This document shows, one piece after another, positions 5,901-12,424 of a stretch of DNA of 13,039 nucleotides. How positions within the stretch are numbered: the stretch's first letter is position 1; the number at the start of each line of letters is the position of its first letter. The DNA is from Acanthamoeba lenticulata (taxonomy: Eukaryota > Discosea > Longamoebia > Acanthamoebidae). The notes beneath the pieces were generated by a model. That model was not told the origin of the DNA. It worked only from the letters and a program-made list of their open reading frames with translations, and did no database searches. A program made the translations under genes and the position numbers. Location of the stretch: positions 1-13,039 of the forward strand of contig NAVB01001905.1 in NCBI GenBank assembly GCA_002179805.1, read 5' to 3'.

Positions 5901-8829
5901 GTGCGACAGACTGCCTCGACTTGATTGGGCCGTTTTAACTCAACCAATCACCGGATCCGGCAACCTCAGACGATCATGGACATCATCGCGCGCAACATGA
6001 ACGTCACCAAGTGGGGTGAGACGCCCGGCGAATCCTTCTTCCTGCAGGAGCGCTACCTGGCCAACATCGGCGGAGACCAGTTCTTCGGCAACACGGGCGA
6101 GTTCACCAACTACGTCGACCTGTCGCCGGCCTACCGGCTGTCGTGGACGCCCGACCGGCCCAACAACGCCATCCACATGATGATCCAGTGCCGCAACAGC
6201 GGCTGGGTGGGCGTGGGCTTCCACGCCGACGACGCAACGATGAAGAACGCCGACATCCACATCTGCCGGCGGTGGGCCAACGGGACGTGGGAGTTCATCG
6301 ACGCTTACGCGCTCGACGTGGGCCCGCCGACGCGCGACCAGACGCTGGCGGGCGGGCGCAACGACCTGTTCGACACGTCGGCGACGTTTGAGAACGGCGT
6401 GGTGACGTGTCGGTTCTCGAAGCGGATCGCGAGCAGCGACCCGTGGGACCACACGATCGACGAGGGCCTCAACAAGGTCATCTTTGCCTTCAATCCGACA
6501 GAGAACGAGCTGGTCTACCACGGGCCCACGCGGTCGTCAGCGGCGCGGCTCAACCTGCTCAACACGTGCCTCGACGGGTCGAGCTGCTCGTCGTCGGACG
6601 ACACGGGCGCCATCGTGGGCGGGGTTGTGGGAGGCGTCGTGGGCGGCCTCCTCCTCTGCCTGGCTCTGCTCATCGCGGCGGCCATCGTGCTCCTCGTCCT
6701 GGCCCGCCGGAGGCGGCGCGAGGCCGAGCTGCTTCTCGCCGACGAGTGGTCTGATGACGAAGCGGCGATCGAGATGAGCGACATGTCCGACTCCTCGTCG
6801 AGCGCGTCGGTCCGGGGCGCGATCCTGGGCAAGCAGCTGTCGATGACGGACCTGGAGTCGGTGAACCTGAGCTTCGAGCCCAAGGTGCTGACGTTCGGAC
6901 TCGGGTCGAACGACAAGTGTCCGGTGGACGAGGAAGTGAGCGACGAGATCGTGATCACCAACCACGGGGCGGCCACGCGGCGCTTCACCTTCTTCGTGCC
7001 GACGGAGAACGACAAGTTTGCGTGCCGGCTGCATCCGGGGTCGGGCGTGCTGAAGGCCGGGCGGAGCGTGACGGTGCACGTGCACGTGACGCTGCTGATG
7101 ACGACCAACGTGGAGCGCAAGATCAAGTTCGACGTGGAGGGCCTCGGGTCGCACCTGATCACGATCAAGCTCGTGGGCGAGCTGTCGACGAAGCTCGATC
7201 CGGACGAGATCATCACAGTGCCTCCGCCCATCGGTTCGCCAATCGCCCTCCTCCTCCTCTTCTTATTCTTGGTGGTGTCTTGGCATGCAAAACACGCCAA
7301 CCAATTTCCCAATGCTTGGGGTTTGCGGGGGGGGGGGGATGATAAACAGGGCAAGGATCGTTCGGGACAGTGTTCAAGGCCAACTATCGCGGACAGGAGG
7401 TGGCGGCCAAGGTGCTCAACTCGCAAATGGATCGCCGCCAGTTGGCCGAGTTCCAGAAGTGCGTCTCCTTACCCCCCCCCCCTCCCTCTCTTCTCCTTTG
7501 GTCCCTTTTTCCCTGTTCGCTTCCTGTGCGCTCCCGCACACAACAATCGGAGCAGCTTGGTTGGCTGACGCCCCATCGTCGTAACTTGGGGGCGGGGTTG
7601 GGGCGAGCAGGGAGGTGGACATCATGACGCGCCTGCGGTGCCCGTATGTGCTCAACTTCGTGGGCGCGTCGTTCGTGCCGGGCAAGACGTGCCTCGTGAC
7701 GGAGCTGTGCACCAACGGGTCGGTGTCGGACATCGTGTTCTCGGACAAGAACTTCAACTATCTTCTCATGCTCAAGGTCTCGCTCGACATGGCCAAGGCC
7801 GTCGCTTTCCTTCACACGTACGTGCCGTCCATTCTCACTCCCCCCTCCCCCCCTTCTTTTTCTCTTCTCTCTCTCTCTCTCTCTCTCATTCTGAGTTCAC
7901 TTTCGCGTGCCTTCTCTTTGTTGCTCATCATCATCATCATCGATTGGGGGGATGTGGTAACACAATCACACGCACACACACACACACACAAACACACACA
8001 GGAACGGAGTGCTGCACAGAGACATCAAGCCAGAGAACTTCCTCGTGGTGTCGCTGTCGGCCAAGGCGCCCGTGTCGTGCAAGATCGCCGACTTTGGCAC
8101 GTCGCGCTCCATCACGCAGGCCCAGGAGGCCTTCAACCACACGGCCGCGCTCGGCACGCCCATCTACATGGCGCCGGAGATCCTCGAGCACAAGCCCTAT
8201 TCGGCCAAGATCGACGTTTACTCGTTTGGAATCATGCTGTGGGTGCTCTACACGCGGCGCGAGCCTTACACGGAGCTCAAGCGGCAGTGGGACATCCCGA
8301 AGCACGTGATCAAGGGCAACCGGCCCATCGTGCCGGACCACTGTCCCGACGCGCTGAGCGGGCTCATCGCGCGCTGCTGGGCTCACGATCCCGACGACCG
8401 GTGCGTCTCTGCCGCGCCCCTCTTTCTCTCCTCCCATTTGACGAGCCAGCTCGACTGACGGCTGTGCTCTTTCATGAATTGTTTACCAGGATGACCATGG
8501 ACGAGGTGGTGACGACTCTCGAGAACCTGTTCGAGGAGGAGCGCGCCCTCAAGAACCAGCGCGACGACCCAAGCAGGAACGCCAGGAAAAGCAGCAAGCC
8601 GTCCGACAGGGCCCAGACGGCGCGCGGTTTCGAAGAAGAAGAGGAGGAAGAGCGCTACGGAGCGCGCACGTGGGAGGCCGGTCGCAAGGGCCTCGTGCAA
8701 GATGACGACGATGAGCGTGGGGCAAAGGATGAGGACGAAAGCTCATCGGGCGAGGAGGACGAGGAGGGGAGTGGCAAGGGCAAGGCACCCAAGCGGGGCG
8801 GCAAGCGCAACCTCACCGGTGGTATCTGA
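2982..8829 (+). CDS. Peroxidase-like/DOMON receptor protein kinase (TKL), complete gene, 20 exons
   Basis: Predicted type I membrane receptor of 1345 residues. Exons: 2982-3120, 3231-3290, 3388-3489, 3558-3638, 3729-3830, 3927-4077, 4176-4240, 4321-4376, 4448-4736, 4840-4996, 5076-5183, 5284-5385, 5453-5549, 5612-5678, 5754-5896, 5970-7233, 7350-7458, 7611-7817, 8002-8400, 8490-8829. The sum is 4038 nt, in frame, with GT-AG throughout. The start ATG at 2982 gives a clear signal peptide (residues 1-26, MLRSLGSVALILFCISFLCS then PHLSWA). Domain order: signal peptide, haem-peroxidase-like domain (about 40-575), DOMON (about 617-770), TM (787-818), MSP-like (about 871-987), kinase (about 993-1250), charged tail. 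The next gene upstream ends 420 bp before, so this is a separate transcription unit. Exon 2 is the weakest call. The sequence gives no direct hint of ligand; redox or haem sensing is inference. Confidence 0.88.
3388..5896 (+). other. Animal haem peroxidase-like ectodomain with degenerate active site
   Basis: Domain of the gene at 2982, assigned to the animal haem peroxidase (peroxinectin/myeloperoxidase-like) superfamily by ordered motifs: PPRSNGPSARNISNLLFS (from about 3422), WGQL (3596), FMDITGWIDGSWLYG (from about 4035), LTEVFGLEHNRL (from about 4541), MRYGHS (4899-4913), DLLRGLSVQ (from about 5119), QRARDHGMPDYNTAR (spliced, 5375-5489), ELDPYVGGLLEPHV (across 5678/5754) and QFERLRDGDRFWYE (from about 5809). 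In myeloperoxidase the distal motif is WGQ.LDHD; here it is WGQLTVLD, so the haem-linked Asp and the distal His are Val119 and Leu120. The second haem-linking acid (R..E) is R275..K278. The distal Arg (R275), the proximal His (H372) and the likely calcium-ligand Asp (D121) remain. The residues are read directly; loss of peroxidase activity is inferred. Confidence 0.85.
6099..6569 (+). other. DOMON domain (possible b-type haem binding)
   Basis: Residues about 617-770 of the receptor at 2982 form a DOMON-type beta-sandwich: a YRLSWTPD strand, then GWVGVGFHADD, then an M664-containing ATMKNADIHI segment, then YHGPTRSS near the end. In cellobiose dehydrogenase and cytochrome-b561-linked DOMON proteins, a Met in this central segment and a His near the C-terminal end ligate haem. 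M664 (6240-6242) and H757 (6519-6521) sit in comparable places, so haem binding is plausible but not shown. The partial upstream paralogue keeps the YHGPTRSS end at 12-38. The domain is followed by a Cys/Ser-rich stalk (CLDGSSCSSSDD) and the membrane helix. It could instead bind sugar without haem. Confidence 0.75.
6606..6797 (+). other. Transmembrane helix and conserved juxtamembrane patch
   Basis: Residues 787-818 of the receptor at 2982 form one hydrophobic helix opening with a glycine zipper (GGVVGGVVGG), the kind of packing that favours helix dimerisation. Five arginines follow, a stop-transfer signal placing the kinase in the cytosol. Next comes EAELLLADEWSDD and a Ser/Asp-rich stretch (MSDMSDSSSS). 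The upstream paralogue has the same layout with EEELLADQWSDD. The shared LLAD.WSDD motif is well conserved in an otherwise variable linker, which hints at a docking, sorting (acidic dileucine-like) or CK2-type phosphorylation site; that role is inference. Confidence 0.85.
6861..7212 (+). other. Cytoplasmic MSP/ASH-like immunoglobulin-fold domain
   Basis: Residues about 871-987 of the receptor at 2982 show the PapD/MSP-like strand pattern: LSFEPKVLTFG, a D.IVITNHG strand, FTFFVPTENDKFACRL, then P.SGVLKAGRSVTVHV and a paired later strand LITIKLVGEL. The F..P..L.FG opening and the P..G.L..G.S..V.V centre resemble major sperm protein and ASPM/SPD-2/Hydin domains, which bind peptides or FFAT-type motifs. 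The same domain in the upstream paralogue is interrupted by an intron at 670-741. It lies between membrane and kinase, so a scaffolding or autoregulatory role is a reasonable guess. The fold assignment is by pattern only. Confidence 0.65.
7327..7338. repeat. Homopolymer G tract in intron 16 of the second receptor gene
   Basis: Twelve consecutive G lie 11 bases before the acceptor AG at 7348-7349, where a pyrimidine tract would normally be. Length may vary between strains or be a sequencing artefact. It does not alter the coding frame. Confidence 0.9.
7472..7482. repeat. Homopolymer C tract in intron 17 of the second receptor gene
   Basis: Eleven consecutive C open a long C/T-rich stretch (7472-7515) in intron 7459-7610. 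It is intronic and a likely length-variable site. Confidence 0.9.
7867..7887. repeat. (CT)n microsatellite in intron 18 of the second receptor gene
   Basis: A run of about ten CT units lies within a longer pyrimidine stretch in intron 7818-8001, the longest intron of the gene (184 bp). Confidence 0.9.
7971..8000. repeat. (CA)n microsatellite abutting a splice acceptor
   Basis: A CA repeat with one or two interruptions runs straight into the acceptor CAG of intron 7818-8001. The matching intron in the upstream paralogue (1395-1491) also ends in a short CA repeat (about 1482-1490), so the repeat probably predates the duplication and expanded here. Confidence 0.9.
8526..8829 (+). other. Charged C-terminal tail with conserved RTWE motif
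   Basis: After the kinase there is a low-complexity tail: a Glu-rich run (EEEEEE), then GARTWEAG, then an Asp/Glu/Ser block (SSSGEEDEEGS) and a Lys/Arg/Gly-rich end (PKRGGKRNLTGGI). The paralogue tail (2100-2561) has the same order: acid stretch, SSRTWEGG, SSEEEDEEDDD, then TPKKGKDKRS. The shared RTWE in otherwise drifting sequence suggests a short binding motif. The Ser-acid clusters fit CK2-type sites. Function unknown. Confidence 0.7.
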
Positions 8830-9006
8830 TCTGACTGGGCGCCGTCTTGTTTGTGTATTTTAACGTCTGGCTGCGACGCTTTGGATAAGCAATTTCTCTC
8901 CATTTTCTCGTCCATCTTGCATCTTGGCGCCAATTTTAGAAGAGAAAAACAAGAGGGCAATTCCATTGAATCACATTGAATTGGAGGGCTGCGGCGCCGC
9001 CACATC
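8830..9006. other. Short intergenic region, receptor kinase to NELF-A-like gene
   Basis: Only 177 bp separate the receptor stop from the NELF-A-like ATG. The right half (about 8880-8975) is locally AT-rich (AATTTC, CAATTTTAG, GAATCACATTGAATT) against a GC-rich background, as expected of a compact promoter. No TATA box or poly(A) hexamer is certain. Confidence 0.4.
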
Positions 9007-12000
9007 ATGCAAGTGAATGTGGACGTGGAGGCCTGGCTAAGCGCCAAATTAGAAAATCCTTGGTCTTCTGAGCGACTGGCATCGACTCTGTCGGTGCCAA
9101 CGCTGCAGCAGATCAAATCGCGTTTCGCATTACTCGACACACCAATCAAGCTTCGTCTGCTCTTCTCATTTGCCTCTCTACGAAAAAAGCTCAAAGATGA
9201 ACTGGAAGCTGAGGTGAGAGATCTGCTCACGCTGAGCAGTGAAGATGACGACGAATGGGTGCGCGTCGTCTCGAAGATGCTGGAAGTGCTCCTTCAGGAG
9301 GGGCCGAACGAAGAGGGGGCGGGCGTAAGGGGCGACATGGGGAGAAATGGATCCTTATCGGCAGCGCTGCCAGACAGCCGACTCGAATCGCTTGCCAGAG
9401 CCCTCAACAATGAACATTTTACAGACGTAATCGAGCAAGTTCGACAGCGGCGTACGACTGCCACTCAATTTATGTCACTTATGTTTAATTAATATTAATT
9501 AATCAACGTCTGTGCTTGTGCAGTGGAGGAACGACCAGAACCCGTTCGCTTCTACCCTCTTGAATTTTCTTTCCTCAACAAGTATGTAGCTTCCTCCTCC
9601 TTCTTCTTCATCGCCCGCGCTGGCGTTGACCATACATTCTCATCGTGATGGGACACGTCGCATTGCGCGTGTGCGTAGAGAGCTCGTGCCCGAACTGCCC
9701 ACCACAACAGAGCCGCACTTCAGGCTCAAGAAGCCGCTCGAGGAGCCCGCCCCACCACCAGCCCTTCTCAAGCGCTCCACCTCCAAGACCGGCCCCTTCA
9801 GGGGCTCGGCGACCCCAGACCTGTCAAGCACGACAGAGAAGGCCAGCAGCCTGTCCAAGTCTGGCGGGAGCCACATCCCCCGAACGATGTCGCTCGGCGG
9901 CTCGAGCCCGAGCCTCCGCAGCAGCGGCAGCGGCAGTGCCGGCGGCATCGGCTCCACCGATAGGTGCGGTGATGAGGGCCGGGACCAGAGAGATGTGCCC
10001 CATTGGCAGACGCGGCTTGCTGACGCGCGCGTGGCTTCTTTGCTTTTTTTGCGCAACAGAGGCATCAAGCGAAGCCTCAACGCGTCGCGGGGCAGCCTGA
10101 GCGGCCTGTCGTCTTCGCAGAAAAAGCTGCGCGTGCTCGACCTCGACGAGGTGCTGGGCATGGAGCGCAACCAAGAGGTCGAGAAGGCCAAGAAGAAATC
10201 TGGTTCGTGCCTTTCTCTTCCGCCCACACCCTGCCCCACCATCTCACGGGCGTCCTCGTCCTCATGTGTCGTGTTGTGAGAACAGCGGAGGAGGAGCTGG
10301 AGAAGGAGCGACGCCGGAAGGAGAAGCACGACGCCGCAGAGGCCAAGCGGCAGGAGCGGGAGGAGAAGAAGAAGAAGCGAAATGAAGAGCTCGAGAAGCG
10401 CAAGGCCAAGAAGGAGGAAGAGAAGGCCGAGAAGGAGGGTTCGTGGCCCGATCCCCCCCCAAACCCTTTTTTTTCTTTTTTTCTCTGGTGGTTGGCGCCG
10501 CTGACCCGCGCAACATCGGCCCGGCAGCCAAGCGCAAGGAGCGCATCGCGGCGCAGGCGCAGGCCAAGGCGCAGCGGAAAGCGGCTGTGGCGGCCGCAGC
10601 CGCCTCGAAGAAAGCCTCTTCTGGTGCGCCTTCCCACCACACCGTCGATAGATGATCAGGCTGCCTGTTGATGATCATGCTCATGCTCATGACGCGTACA
10701 CGTCAGCAGCCTCGCCCGACCGATCGCCGGAGATGTCGCCCAACGTGGAGTCGCCGTCGACCACGCCCGCGCAGACGCCCACCTTCTCTCCCCTCGCCAG
10801 TACGTAACGCGCCTGGCCCCTTATTTCCCCTTTTTTTTCTTTATTTTGAAACAAAAACTGACATCATGGCGGTGATGATGCGTGAAAAGGCCCATTCATG
10901 CCCACACCGTCGTCGCTGCAGCGCCCGTCGGGCCTCGCCTCGTCCGCCACGACCGGTCTCACGGGCACCCTCAACGGTACGGCCGTCTGTGGTGCATGCG
11001 GCTACAAGAAGAAGAAGAAGAAGAACCAGTGTGCTGACCCACAAATCACTGGATGATCGGCCACTGCAGCTTCCGGCGGGATCGGGATGACCGTGGGCGG
11101 CGGCGTCGGGGCGCTCGGGTCCGGCGGCATCTCGACGGTGCCAGGCGGCCCGACGTCGGGCCCCTACGCGGCCTCGTCCCTCTCGTCGGCCCTCCACGCC
11201 ACGGGATCAGCGGCCACCCAGCCCGGCATGAAGGTACCGTCGGCCTTGCTTGCCCCCAAGAGGCCAGCTCGCAAGCTTGAGATTGATCAGAGCTGATGGT
11301 TGACGTTCTCTTGCGTGACGTGCGCGTGTGCAGCCATACGCCTATGGCGTGCCAGGCGGCGCAGCCGGCGGCGCGGCTCCGGGCTACCTGCAGGCCACAC
11401 GAACCGGTGGGCCGGCCTCGTCGCTGCTCTCGCAGGCCCTGCACCCGTCCCAGTCGTCCGCACAAAGCGCCTTCCCGGGCCAATCACCGGTACTCTCTCA
11501 TCACGCCGTGCCGTGCGCGCCGGCGCGGCTGGACTAAACAATCCTCCTTTCCTTCTTTCCTTCTTCTCGGTGCAGTCGCAGTCGCTGCTGTCGGCCTTCT
11601 CGACGTCGTCGCGGCCAATGGCGCCGCAGGCTTCCCAGCCGCCCTCGTCGCTCCTGTCGGCCTACATGAGCCAGCAACCCTCCCGTGCGTCCTCAGCCCC
11701 CGCGCCCGTGCGTGTCGCATGACGCCACATGGCCACCACCTCTGACGCCGCATGGACTGCGCAGACGCGGGGGCGGGATACGGATCGGCGCTGGGCGGCC
11801 TGGGCGGAGCGCCGTCCATGCTGCAGCCCTACGGGCAGGGCGCGCCGCAGCAGCCGCAGCAGCCGGCGGCAGCGGGGGCGGGCCTCGGCGTGCCGGGCAA
11901 CCTGCTGGACCAGGCCAACCGCCTGAGCGACCGCGACCGGCAGCTCCTGGTGGCCTTTCTCAAGGGCGAGTCGCCCGGCCAGCTCCCCACCCACGGCATC

Positions 12001-12264
12001 CGCCAAATCCTCCTCAACGAGGAGGAGAAGCTGGGCGAAGGCGGGATGCGGTATCTGGAGCAGATCATTTTTGAAATCAATTATCAGAGCGGGTGCGTCC
12101 CCCGCCCGCCTCTCCACCAACCTCCAAGTGGACAAGCTCATCATGATGACGCGTTGTGGTGGTCGTCTTGTTGTTGCAGGTCGTGGCGCAAGCTGCGGCG
12201 GAAGAAGGTCATCCCGACGGGAGCCCCGACGTCGGCGGCCGAGCCGCCCAAGACCGAAGCGTGA
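9007..12264 (+). CDS. NELF-A-like negative elongation factor subunit, 13 exons
   Basis: Homologue of NELF-A, the NELF subunit that contacts RNA polymerase II and helps hold it in promoter-proximal pause (nuclear). Exons: 9007-9451, 9524-9581, 9679-9963, 10060-10202, 10286-10438, 10528-10623, 10707-10799, 10890-10976, 11070-11233, 11334-11489, 11576-11684, 11765-12092, 12180-12264; 733 residues, in frame, GT-AG. Residues 1-149 match the HDAg-like N domain (ending WVRVVSKMLEVL). PLEFSFLNK and PHFRLKK match metazoan PLECQYLNK and KHFQLKR. KLRVLDLDEVLG matches its LLDISEL region. Residues about 642-715 (LLDQANRLSDRDRQLLVAF ... IFEINYQSGSWRKLRRKK) match the C-terminal block. Human NELF-A is 528 residues; the extra length is a charged helix (about 311-361) and a Ser/Gly/Pro/Gln linker. 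Homology is judged by eye. Confidence 0.85.
9485..9502. repeat. 18-bp perfect AT palindrome in intron 1 of the NELF-A-like gene
   Basis: TTAATTAA, then TA, then TTAATTAA forms a perfect 18-bp inverted repeat inside intron 9452-9523. It also contains branch-point-like TTAAT strings. It is a marked AT island in GC-rich surroundings; function unknown. Confidence 0.85.
10286..10438 (+). other. Charged single-helix/coiled-coil exon of the NELF-A-like gene
   Basis: This exon encodes about 51 residues made almost wholly of Glu, Lys, Arg and Ala in alternating clusters (EEELEKERRRKEK ... EEEKAEKE). It is continued by an Ala/Lys/Gln-rich exon (10528-10623). The pattern is typical of a stable single alpha-helix or coiled coil. 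I know of no equivalent in human NELF-A at this place, so it looks like a lineage insertion that may act as a spacer within the flexible arm. Confidence 0.7.
10707..11684 (+). other. Low-complexity Ser/Pro/Gly/Gln arm of the NELF-A-like protein
   Basis: Five short exons encode a disordered arm: Ser-Pro/Thr-Pro repeats (SPDRSPEMSPNVESPSTTP), then Gly/Ser stretches, then Ser-Ala-Leu-Gln segments with repeated SSLLS (SSLLSQAL, QSLLSAF, SSLLSAY). Human NELF-A also has a long Pro/Ser/Thr-rich flexible segment here, so the position is conserved though the sequence is not. The SP/TP sites are candidate CDK (for example P-TEFb) targets; this is inference. Confidence 0.65.
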
Positions 12265-12317
12265 ACGGCACGCAGCCTATGTGTGTGTGGGGCGTACGAC
12301 GACTACTCAAACAAAAA

Positions 12318-12323
12318 TTTATT
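12318..12323 (-). terminator. Candidate AATAAA poly(A) signal for the minus-strand gene
   Basis: TTTATT on the + strand reads AATAAA on the minus strand, about 100 bp past the stop at 12424, within the AT-rich part of the convergent intergenic space (12265-12423). The spacing suits a short 3' UTR, but a single hexamer in AT-rich DNA is weak evidence. Confidence 0.35.
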
Positions 12324-12393
12324 ATTACTATCGCACAAACACTGCTGCGTGCCCCGCGAAGAGGCCTCGATCCATCGTGTCTTTGATCATCAA

Positions 12394-12424
12394 CATCATC
12401 ATCCATCATCCATCATCCATCATC
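12394..12424. repeat. Short tandem repeat, 7-bp unit ATCATCC
   Basis: About three to four copies of a 7-bp ATCATCC/CATCATC unit lie directly downstream of the minus-strand gene and touch its stop codon (12424-12426). It is a simple microsatellite-like array in the 3' UTR, too short and spacer-free to be a CRISPR. Confidence 0.8.

Larger units (their letters stand above)
7350..8525 (+). other. TKL-type protein kinase domain
   Basis: Residues about 993-1250 of the receptor at 2982 carry a full catalytic set: glycine loop GQGSFGTV (995-1002), VAAK with K1015, helix C Glu E1032 in KEVDIM, catalytic loop HRDIKPEN (D1107), DFG (D1130), MAPE (E1159), DVYSFG and a C-terminal RCWAHDPDDR motif. The DVYSFGIMLW and RCW...P..R signatures place it with tyrosine-kinase-like kinases. 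The HRDIKPEN loop has Lys two residues after Asp, typical of Ser/Thr specificity. The domain is spread over four exons. The kinase of the partial paralogue (987 onward) matches it throughout and is also intact. Confidence 0.93.

Noticed and set aside
6515..7426. Long minus-strand open frame (303 codons) opposite the receptor gene, and others at 5940-6521 and 4355-4897
   Set aside because: They lie antisense to clearly conserved DOMON, MSP and peroxidase exons. GC-rich third positions keep the opposite strand open; their products are Arg/Ser-rich with no recognisable domain.
1..8829. One giant gene spanning both kinases
   Set aside because: The first kinase ends in a double stop at 2559-2564, and a fresh ATG with a signal peptide starts at 2982.
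10443..10655. Independent small Ala/Lys-rich gene
   Set aside because: Its useful part is exon 6 of the NELF-A-like gene (10528-10623), joined in phase to both neighbours.
12394..12424. Possible CRISPR-like array
   Set aside because: Contiguous 7-bp units without spacers in a eukaryotic 3' UTR; a simple microsatellite.
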